DNA from: Chloroflexota bacterium
Lineage (GTDB): Bacteria > Chloroflexota > Anaerolineae > UBA1429
Direction: 5' to 3'
DNA: 6,646 nt
NCBI GenBank assembly: GCA_014360745.1
Contig: JACIWY010000202.1
Location: 1 to 6,646 of the forward strand
Under the pieces are notes generated by a model that saw nothing but the letters and a program-made list of their open reading frames with translations, made no database searches and was not told where the DNA came from. A program made the translations under genes and the position numbers. Position 1 is the first letter of the stretch. The number at the start of each line of letters is the position of its first letter. Shown here piece after piece: positions 1 to 4,926 of this stretch.

Positions 1-2
1 AC

Positions 3-329
3 CGCTCACCCATCGAGCCGCTGCTCAAAGTCCAATCTCGCACGCGCGTGCTGAAGGAGCTGCTCTATGGCTTTAGCAGCAAACTCTGGGCGCGCGTCCG
101 CCGCGACGTGACCTCCTTCTTGCGCGTGGTCTGGCGCTCCGGTGCCCTCTTTGGCGACACGCCAGAACAGGCTTTTTATGTCAAATGTGATGAAGAGCTC
201 AACCCGCGCGAGATCCGCGATCTGGGCCAGCTCATCATCGAAGTGGGCTTGGCGCCGGTCAAACCGGCCGAGTTTGTCATCTTTCGTATCACCCAGTGGG
301 CGGGTGCAAATGCCGAGGCGGAGGCCTAG
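3..329 (+). CDS. Tail sheath protein, C-terminal fragment (5' end outside window)
   Basis: This is the last 108 residues of a contractile sheath subunit. The reading frame is open from the left edge and stops with TAG at 327-329. The sheath forms the outer cylinder that shortens to drive the inner tube and spike into a target. What is seen is the conserved sheath C-terminal domain: a helix with LWARVRRDVTSFL, then VVWRSGALFGDTPEQAFYVK, a CDEELNP turn, and the closing strand segment EVGLAPVKPAEFVIFRI. This pattern (W..GAL.G.TP..AF.VKCD, then APVKPAEFV.F.I) is characteristic of phage and eCIS sheath proteins such as Pvc2-4 and Afp2-4. A short Ala/Glu-rich tail follows. The tube gene begins 34 bases downstream, the usual sheath-tube order. 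In-frame GTG codons are present (for example at 48), but the homology continues upstream of them, so the true start lies outside the window. Confidence 0.93.
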   Translation, partial: RSPIEPLLKVQSRTRVLKELLYGFSSKLWARVRRDVTSFLRVVWRSGALFGDTPEQAFYVKCDEELNPREIRDLGQLIIEVGLAPVKPAEFVIFRITQWAGANAEAEA

Positions 330-363
330 ATTCACCCACTAGACTATCAGAAAGGAGCTAAAC

Positions 364-807
364 ATGCCTGACCGTGAAGATCCCCTTGTCGGTTATCACT
401 TTGCCGTGGACATCCAGGGGGTGGTGACCGGCTATTTTACCGAATGTTCCGGGCTTGGTTCTGAGCACGAAGTGATCGAACACAAAGTGGTCACCGAGGC
501 CGGACAAGAGGTGGTGCTCAAGCTTCCCGGTCGCCTCAAGTGGGACAATATCGTCCTGAAGCGGGGCATCACCAGCAACATGGATATCTGGGATTGGCGC
601 AAACAGGTCGAGAACGGCGATGTGGCCGGCGCCCGCCGCGACGGCTCCATCGTCATGTACGACCAGCAACTCAACGAGGTAGCTCGCTGGAACTTTGAGC
701 GAGCCTGGCCGCTGAAGGTGAGTGGTCCTTCGCCCAAGGCAGACAGCAACGAGATCGGGATCGAGGAGCTTACCATCTGCCACGAGTACATCACTCGCGT
801 CAGCTAA
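364..807 (+). CDS. Inner tail tube protein (phage gp19 / Pvc1-like)
   Basis: This codes for 147 residues, the usual length of a CIS tube subunit, which stacks as hexameric rings inside the sheath and forms the channel. The start has a good ribosome site, AAAGGAG at 351-357, six bases before ATG. Diagnostic parts are the N-terminal DPLVGYHFAVDIQGVVTGYF segment, then TECSGLGSEHEVIEHKVV, which is nearly a signature of the gp19-type tube family. The first strand is followed by LPGRLKWDNIVLKRGIT, the helix WDWRKQVENGD, the RRDGSIVMYD hairpin, WNFERAWPLKVSGPS and the C-terminal strand IGIEELTICHEYIT. There is no signal peptide or membrane segment, as expected for a cytoplasmically assembled particle. 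Together with the sheath upstream it forms the high-copy structural pair. A second, quite different tube gene lies at 1560-2000. Confidence 0.95.
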   Translation: MPDREDPLVGYHFAVDIQGVVTGYFTECSGLGSEHEVIEHKVVTEAGQEVVLKLPGRLKWDNIVLKRGITSNMDIWDWRKQVENGDVAGARRDGSIVMYDQQLNEVARWNFERAWPLKVSGPSPKADSNEIGIEELTICHEYITRVS

Positions 808-848
808 ATGGGCGGGTGTAGCCAGGACACCGGCGGGCAAAGGATCCC

Positions 849-870
849 AAACGCCCAAGGGCGTTTTCTT
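849..870 (+). terminator. Possible intrinsic terminator or attenuator after the tube gene
   Basis: An inverted repeat lies 41 bases after the tube stop codon: AAACGCC (849-855) pairs perfectly with GGCGTTT (860-866) around a CAAG loop, and the T-rich run TTTTCTT covers 864-870. This has the form of a short rho-independent terminator, though three of its seven pairs are A-T and the T-run is interrupted, so readthrough is likely. It sits between sheath/tube genes, needed in hundreds of copies per particle, and baseplate genes, needed in few. A partial terminator there would make sense. No experimental support is available. Confidence 0.42.
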
Positions 871-889
871 GCGGATAACGTCCTTGGGC
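853..889 (+). promoter_or_regulatory. Alternative hairpin that excludes the terminator stem
   Basis: GCCCAAGG at 853-860 is perfectly complementary to CCTTGGGC at 882-889, with a 21-base loop. Forming this 8-bp G+C-rich stem uses most of the 5' arm of the terminator-like hairpin at 849-866, so the two structures cannot coexist. Two mutually exclusive stems sharing one arm, ahead of a gene start at 933, is how an attenuator can be built. It could also be a chance result of the repeated CCCAAGG/CCTTGGG words. No known riboswitch or leader peptide was recognised. Confidence 0.25.
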
Positions 890-932
890 AGGGGTCTCAA
901 CCGCTTCGCTTTCCGGAGAGAGGGCCTGGGAT

Positions 933-1295
933 ATGCAAACTGAGTTTGACTTTCAACTGCCCCGAGGCTACGTCGATGCCGCGGGTGTTGTGCATCGCGA
1001 CGGACGTATGCGCTTGGCCACCGCTCGTGACGAGATCCAATCGGCAGAAGACCCCCGCGTGCGCGCCAACACTGTCTATCTGCCGGTGGTGTTGCTCAGC
1101 CGGGTGGTCGTCCGTCTGGGTGCGTTGCCGGCCATTACGCCACAGGTGATCGAAGGGCTCTTTGCCGCCGACCTGGCCTTCCTGGAGGATCTCTACCTCA
1201 GGCTCAACGGCCTGGAGAGTATCGTGTTGAACGCGGTCTGCCCACAATGCAACGCCCAGTTTCAGGTGAAGGTAGCGCCATTGGCCGGTGACTGA
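933..1295 (+). CDS. Small CIS tail/baseplate assembly protein (T4-baseplate-like family)
   Basis: A 120-residue protein. The ATG at 933 is preceded by GGAGAGAGGG (915-924), which supports this start. The N-terminal part has FDFQLPRGYVDAAGVVHRDG followed by MRLATARDEI, DPRVRANTVYLPVVLLSRVV, then a helix IEGLFAADLAFLEDLYLRLN, and a C-terminal CPQC pair (around residues 103-106) before a short strand. Proteins with this layout (LPRGY.D..G..HR.G.MRLAT..DE, then a CP.C near the end) recur in CIS operons next to the tube gene. They are usually called phage tail assembly or T4-type baseplate family proteins, comparable to T4 gp26; that family name comes from memory of the pattern, not from a search. 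The role is probably in baseplate or tube assembly, but the exact position in the particle is not known. The stop codon overlaps an ATG by one base (TGATG, 1293-1297). Confidence 0.82.
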   Translation: MQTEFDFQLPRGYVDAAGVVHRDGRMRLATARDEIQSAEDPRVRANTVYLPVVLLSRVVVRLGALPAITPQVIEGLFAADLAFLEDLYLRLNGLESIVLNAVCPQCNAQFQVKVAPLAGD

Positions 1296-1405
1296 TGCTA
1301 TCGATTCGGCGCCCGGAACGGCAAGGAAAGGATGAGATATGGACGGCCATCGGACAAGTATCGAGCAGCGCGCTGCGGCCGCAGGAGGAGGTTCTGAGGC
1401 CATGA
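1295..1405 (+). CDS. Possible 36-residue product bridging two genes
   Basis: An ATG overlapping the stop of the preceding gene (TGATG) opens a 36-codon frame, beginning MLSIRRPERQ and ending EEVLRP. Its own TGA at 1403-1405 overlaps the ATG at 1402 of the next frame as ATGA. Both junctions are typical of translational coupling, and about two thirds of its codons end in G or C, as in real genes nearby. Against it: no clear Shine-Dalgarno of its own, an unrecognised sequence, and overlap with the longer start model (1339) of the next gene. It could be a short structural peptide, a reinitiation bridge, or nothing. Confidence 0.22.
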   Translation: MLSIRRPERQGKDEIWTAIGQVSSSALRPQEEVLRP

Positions 1406-1560
1406 CGATGCCCGACGGCATCGTTATCCATGATGCGCTGGTTCAAGAGATCGCCGACCGCGTTTATGCCTGGCTACGGGCGGAGCTCGACATCGAACGC
1501 GAGCGAGCCCGTTGGGTTGGCCGCAGAGACGCGACAGGCGCGTATCGAGGAGGTTACTGA
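1339..1560 (+). CDS. Small helical CIS-associated protein with RVYA...IERER motif
   Basis: The frame codes for 73 residues from ATG 1339 or 52 from ATG 1402; both starts have a plausible ribosome site (AAAGGA at 1328-1332 for the first, the very strong AGGAGGAGG at 1383-1391 for the second). The extra N-terminus in the long form is Ala/Gly-rich and looks unconserved, so the short form is a serious alternative. The core is one charged amphipathic helix: residues 37-58 contain EIADRVYAWLRAELDIERER. The same motif ends the 695-residue protein encoded at 2084-4171. The stop overlaps the next ATG (TGATG), so the second tube protein is probably translated in coupling with it. The function is not known. 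From its place I infer a small baseplate or tube accessory protein, possibly a docking helix. Confidence 0.68.
   Translation: MDGHRTSIEQRAAAAGGGSEAMTMPDGIVIHDALVQEIADRVYAWLRAELDIERERARWVGRRDATGAYRGGY
1383..1391 (+). promoter_or_regulatory. Strong Shine-Dalgarno inside the small gene, supporting ATG 1402
   Basis: AGGAGGAGG lies 10 bases before ATG 1402. It is the best ribosome site in this part of the window and would be wasted if translation started only at 1339. It argues for a 52-residue product, or for two products from one frame. Confidence 0.45.
1547..1553 (+). promoter_or_regulatory. Ribosome binding site that sets the second tube gene start at 1560
   Basis: GAGGAGG ends six bases before ATG 1560, ideal spacing. 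It decides against an in-frame TTG at 1512, which would add 16 Arg-rich residues (GWPQRRDRRVSRR...) unlike any tube N-terminus. Confidence 0.75.
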
Positions 1561-2000
1561 TGCTGGCAGGGGCTCAACTCGGAGCGATGATCACCCCCGG
1601 CTATCGCTTTGTCGTCGCTGTGGATGGGGTGCCCATTGGCGCATTTACCGAGTGCATCCTTCCGGCCTTTGACCTAGAGGTCGAGACGGTCAAAGAGGGA
1701 GGGCTCAACACCTATGTCCACCAACTGCCGGCACAGAACAGGGCCGCCAAGATCACCCTTAAAAATGGTGTGGGGGTAGGGAGATCGCTCCTGGCCTTTT
1801 ACCAACGGGCGATGAGAGAGCGTTGCCCGCGCATGGAGGTCACCGTGACCCTGCTCAACTCGTTGCACATCCCGGTGATGGTGCTGCACATTCGCAACGC
1901 CTACCCCCTGCGTTGGCAGGGGCCGGAGTTGCGCTCAGGGGAGAACACCGTGGCCATCCAGACGTTTGAGCTGGCCTGCGGCGAGATTTTGGTGACTTAG
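1560..2000 (+). CDS. Second tail tube protein (Pvc5/Afp5-like, gp19 fold)
   Basis: A 146-residue protein starting at ATG 1560, one base into the stop of the previous gene and six bases after GAGGAGG. The tube fold is visible: YRFVVAVDGVPIGAFTEC as first strands, LEVETVKEGGLNTYVHQLP, then AAKITLKNGVGVGRSLLAFY, with helix FYQRAMRE, the strand pair MEVTVTLLNSLHIPVMVLHI, and the closing AYPLRWQGPELRSGENTVAIQTFELACGEI. Compared with the first tube protein it keeps the overall plan (F.EC, LKNG, W..AYPL.W.GP) but differs in most residues, including replacement of the ECSGLGSEHEVIEHK stretch by ECILPAFDLEVETVKE. In PVC and Afp particles a separate tube paralogue of this kind forms the first ring(s) on the baseplate and links the adaptor to the main tube. 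The same role is inferred here from the order: small gene, tube 2, LysM adaptor, spike. Confidence 0.92.
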   Translation: MLAGAQLGAMITPGYRFVVAVDGVPIGAFTECILPAFDLEVETVKEGGLNTYVHQLPAQNRAAKITLKNGVGVGRSLLAFYQRAMRERCPRMEVTVTLLNSLHIPVMVLHIRNAYPLRWQGPELRSGENTVAIQTFELACGEILVT

Positions 2001-2083
2001 CATGACGGACGCTGAACGCTCTTACGACCATGATAGCACATCGCCCGCGTTAGTTTGGGCTCGGCGATAGGGAGGAAGCTCTT

Positions 2084-4171
2084 GTGGTGAACGGTGAGCA
2101 TCCGCAGCAGTTCATGGCGGCGCACGAGGCCATCATCCGTCGCGTGCGCCGGCACGCCGAATTGTCCACGCTTTTTCATCCGGCGAGCTCGCCCTCGATG
2201 GTTGGGCAGGGGGAATTTCCACCTCTGGCCTTGAACGATGTGGCCCCTCCATCGCCGGCCAGCGTGGGCCAAATCGCCCTGACGGCGACGCAGCGGATAG
2301 ATCGGCCCATCGTGCCCTCGATGCCTAATCCATCTGTGACCGTCGAGCTACCTGCTTCTGCCCCACCGCGTCATATGGCAACGCAGCCCGTCGAACCCTT
2401 GCCCCGCCATGAGTCGGGCGTTATCGCTCAACCGCCCGAACCTTCCCCTTCCGCGCAAGGGGAAGACGAGGATGAAAAGGTGATATGGCGTCGCCTGCAG
2501 ACCATTTTTCGGCGACACCAGGAAAAGGCCGCAGCCGCTGCCCGGTCAGAGAATGCCGGAGCACCGGACGTCGAGACAACAGTATCGACACAGCCCGCGG
2601 ACGGCCCCAGCGTGCAAAGGCGCACATCCGGTCTCGAAAGGCAAGCGCTGAAGGATCGGGCCGATGACGTAAAGCAGGAACGGCATATGCCCCCGCCCGT
2701 TCGGCTCGCGTCGCCAAGCCCCCCTTCACAGACACAGATGCCTCCCTTTCATATCCAATCCGAGGCCAAGTCGCCGCCATTCTCCTTGGTGCAGCACGCG
2801 GATGATCTCGGCCGGCCTTCGGCGGAGGAACATGGGCCCGACCGTCGAACCGCGCCCACCGCGCTTTCGAGCGCCCCTTCTCTCGCCGGCGATGCCGATC
2901 GGCGCGGGTCTGCGCAAGAACCGCCCGTCGCGACGCAGAGCGCACCCCAGGGCGGGCCTACGGCCGCCGCACGAACAGCGGCAACGCTTGTCGGCTCCGC
3001 TTCGGCGGGGGAAAAGAAAATCGTTGCCGAAAAGGAGCAACCTACAACCACAACGACGCCGCCTCGACGGGAAGATGCAGACACCCCTCAATCGGCGCCA
3101 CAACGAGACACAGCGGCCTTAACGCCGGCAGGCCGGCCGGATGCCAAAGAAGGCAATGCGCCTTCGTTCGACGGCGTGCCCTTGCGCGATCTACCGCTGC
3201 AAGAATCGTGGCCCGTCCAGCGGATAAGGCGAACCTACAACGTGTCCGAGAGCGATGTCCCCCCTCGGTTCGCACCGACGCGGCTTGTAGCGCAATCGGC
3301 GCAAGCGACGCCCGCTGCGGAGGAAACTGTCGAGCTGATGCGCCTTTCCTCGCGGCTGGCCCCCGGCCAACCGACGCAATCGTCCATCGAGCTGATCCCC
3401 CCGCGCAACCCTCGGCCAAGGGTTCGCTCCGAAGCCCCGCTTGCTCCGGCAACGCAGGGCGGCAAAAGGTTGGCACAGCAGCCTATACCACCAGAAACGG
3501 AGCTGGCGCAAGGTCTTGCTCCGCGCCCTTTGAGCCCCCACGGGGGGCAAGTAACAAAAGCGCCTGAGCCAGAAACGCCAGGCCAAGAAACGATACAAAC
3601 CGAGATCGGCGCCCTGCCTGCCGATCTATGGCATTTGTTGGGCGAGGCCCCGCCGAGGAGGGAATCGATAGAGGAAACCCGCACGATCGATACCCTAGCC
3701 CCGACAAGCGCCGAAAAGGAAATCACCCCTACTGGGGGAAACATCCACCGGCCGGCTGTTGAGCATAGGATGGAAACAGGGACCTCAGAGATGCGTCCAG
3801 TTCCGTCCGCCGGCCTGGAGGTGCAACCTCCTGCCAAGCCGAGTGGGCAACTGCCACAGGCACGGCCAGAGTCGATAGGGCCGGCGACAGCAGAGCTTCA
3901 TAGGGCCAAGGTCGATCAAGCCGAGCGGGCGACGGTGAGCTGGAATAAACCCAACGTCATCGTCCAGCGATCGCCGGAGAACGGGCTGACGGTACCCCAG
4001 GGCACCGAGCAGGTATCTACGGAGGAACCACGTGCCGAGCAGGCGCCCTCAGCAGAGGGCAGAAGCCCGGTCGAGCGGCGGGGCGGGCAACTCGACATGG
4101 AGGAGCTTTCTCAGCGAGTCTATGCGGAAATCAAACGACGCCTCGCTATCGAGCGGGAGCGTATGCGTTAA
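2084..4171 (+). CDS. Large Pro/Ala-rich disordered protein in the Pvc6 position
   Basis: A 695-residue protein from GTG 2084, supported by AGGGAGGAA (2069-2077) six bases upstream; no upstream in-frame ATG exists before a stop at 2051. No enzyme domain, signal peptide or membrane segment is recognised. Most of the chain is Pro, Ala, Gln, Glu, Ser, Thr and Arg without cysteine, as in intrinsically disordered proteins. Ordered islands stand out: an N-terminal helix (residues 8-30, FMAAHEAIIRRVRRHAELST), a charged helix around W135 (EKVIWRRLQTIFRRHQEK), LPLQESWPVQRIRRTY near 370-385, LPADLWHLLGEAP at 511-523, SWNKPNVIVQR at 619-629, and a C-terminal helix 673-695 matching the small protein at 1339-1560. 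It takes the place of the small Pvc6/Afp6 protein between tube 2 and the LysM adaptor. Possible roles are a flexible linker, baseplate scaffold, or lumen/cargo-related factor; none can be chosen from sequence. The open frame of 2 kb, flanking genes and ribosome site make the gene itself certain. Confidence 0.88.
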   Translation: MVNGEHPQQFMAAHEAIIRRVRRHAELSTLFHPASSPSMVGQGEFPPLALNDVAPPSPASVGQIALTATQRIDRPIVPSMPNPSVTVELPASAPPRHMATQPVEPLPRHESGVIAQPPEPSPSAQGEDEDEKVIWRRLQTIFRRHQEKAAAAARSENAGAPDVETTVSTQPADGPSVQRRTSGLERQALKDRADDVKQERHMPPPVRLASPSPPSQTQMPPFHIQSEAKSPPFSLVQHADDLGRPSAEEHGPDRRTAPTALSSAPSLAGDADRRGSAQEPPVATQSAPQGGPTAAARTAATLVGSASAGEKKIVAEKEQPTTTTTPPRREDADTPQSAPQRDTAALTPAGRPDAKEGNAPSFDGVPLRDLPLQESWPVQRIRRTYNVSESDVPPRFAPTRLVAQSAQATPAAEETVELMRLSSRLAPGQPTQSSIELIPPRNPRPRVRSEAPLAPATQGGKRLAQQPIPPETELAQGLAPRPLSPHGGQVTKAPEPETPGQETIQTEIGALPADLWHLLGEAPPRRESIEETRTIDTLAPTSAEKEITPTGGNIHRPAVEHRMETGTSEMRPVPSAGLEVQPPAKPSGQLPQARPESIGPATAELHRAKVDQAERATVSWNKPNVIVQRSPENGLTVPQGTEQVSTEEPRAEQAPSAEGRSPVERRGGQLDMEELSQRVYAEIKRRLAIERERMR
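2319..2336 (+). repeat. 18-nt direct repeat, copy A (inside the disordered gene)
   Basis: CGATGCCTAATCCATCTG is found here and again at 4909-4926, where it covers the start codon of the spike gene. Here it encodes MPNPS at residues 80-84 of the large protein, in the same reading frame as in the spike. Similarity ends sharply on both sides. An 18-base exact match is not expected by chance in 6.6 kb. Confidence 0.85.
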
Positions 4172-4221
4172 TGGGTTTGCTTAGCGGATCGTCGAGCATT
4201 CGTCGGTAGAGAGGTAGGTCT

Positions 4222-4899
4222 ATGCCCACGACACGGGGCCACCTGGAAGCGGCCAGGATCTATGAGGTTGACGAATCGGGCGAGGAAAAGTCGGGCGGGG
4301 TGTCGGTGGCCTGCATGTTCAACCCGTACGAGTACACCGTCACCAAAGCCAACACCTATCGCGAGGAATCGAGCAACCGTGGCGAAGTGCCCACGTTCGA
4401 ATTTGAGAAGGCCGGCCCACAGACGCTGCGCCTCAGCTTGACCTTCGATACCTACGAGCAAGGCGAGGATGTCACCCTCACGACAAACGAGCTTTGGCGG
4501 CTGATGGAAACCAGAACGCGCCAGGAAGGGGGCAGAAACCGAAAAATCCCGCCGCCCGAGGTGGCTTTTGAATGGGGCGTATTCCGCTTTGTAGCTGTAA
4601 TCACCGAAATGACCCAGCGCTTCACGCTGTTCAAACAGGATGGCACGCCGGTGCGGGCCAAGGTGGATGTCACCTTTACCCAACATCGCGACCTTAACGA
4701 CTATCCGCGGCAGAATCCCACATCCGGCGGGGGTGAGGGCGAGCGCGTCTGGCAGGTGGTGGCTGGTGATCGCTTGGATACCATCGCTCACCGCGTCTAT
4801 GGCGACGCGAGCAAATGGCGCTTGATCGCCGAGCATAACGGGATCACCGACCCGCTCCGCCTGCGGGCAGGGCAGCGCCTGGCTATTCCGCTGACATAA
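4222..4899 (+). CDS. LysM-containing CIS tube/baseplate adaptor (Pvc7/Afp7-like)
   Basis: A 225-residue protein starting at ATG 4222 after GAGAGGTAGG (4209-4217 region). The N-terminal two thirds follow the CIS tube-type adaptor domain: CMFNPYEYTVTKANTY (residues 31-46), EVPTFEFEKAGPQTLRLSLTFDTYEQG (strands around 56-82), a helix LTTNELWRLMET, then PPPEVAFEWGVFRFVAVITEM and the strand VRAKVDVTFTQ. After a Gly-rich linker (GGGEGE) a single LysM module spans about residues 176-224, with VWQVVAGDRLDTIAHRVYGDASKW, then IAEHNGITDPLRLRAGQRLAIP. In T4 gp53 and Pvc7/Afp7 a LysM-type module connects the hub to the wedge or tube, so here LysM probably binds protein within the particle rather than free peptidoglycan. 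There is no signal peptide. The spike gene follows after 11 bases, consistent with co-translation. Confidence 0.93.
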   Translation: MPTTRGHLEAARIYEVDESGEEKSGGVSVACMFNPYEYTVTKANTYREESSNRGEVPTFEFEKAGPQTLRLSLTFDTYEQGEDVTLTTNELWRLMETRTRQEGGRNRKIPPPEVAFEWGVFRFVAVITEMTQRFTLFKQDGTPVRAKVDVTFTQHRDLNDYPRQNPTSGGGEGERVWQVVAGDRLDTIAHRVYGDASKWRLIAEHNGITDPLRLRAGQRLAIPLT

Positions 4900-4908
4900 G
4901 AGGGTTGA

Positions 4909-4926
4909 CGATGCCTAATCCATCTG
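4909..4926 (+). repeat. 18-nt direct repeat, copy B (spike gene start)
   Basis: This is the second copy of the 18-base word at 2319-2336. It includes the spike start codon (ATG 4911) and its first five codons (MPNPS). Confidence 0.85.

Noticed and set aside
358..900. 180-codon frame on the - strand over the tube gene
   Set aside because: It is an antisense shadow of a confidently identified tube protein; no family pattern is seen in its translation.
808..1149. 113-codon + frame starting directly after the tube stop
   Set aside because: It overlaps the well-supported gene at 933-1295 in another frame, has no ribosome site, and its translation is Cys/Arg/Pro-rich without family features.
1512..1559. 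TTG 1512 as start of the second tube protein
   Set aside because: It would add an Arg-rich extension inside the preceding gene; GAGGAGG and ATG 1560 give a better start at the normal tube length.
2421..3837. Long open frames on the - strand and in other + frames within the large gene (for example 2421-2945 and 3235-3837 on -)
   Set aside because: They arise from the G+C-rich, Pro/Ala-coding strand. They lack ribosome sites, are Arg/Ser/Gly-rich without domain character, and lie opposite a gene with good start and motif support.
4741..4899. LysM domain taken as evidence of a cell-wall hydrolase or secreted wall-binding protein
   Set aside because: There is no signal peptide or catalytic domain, and the fused N-terminal domain and neighbours fit the CIS adaptor, where LysM is a known structural part.
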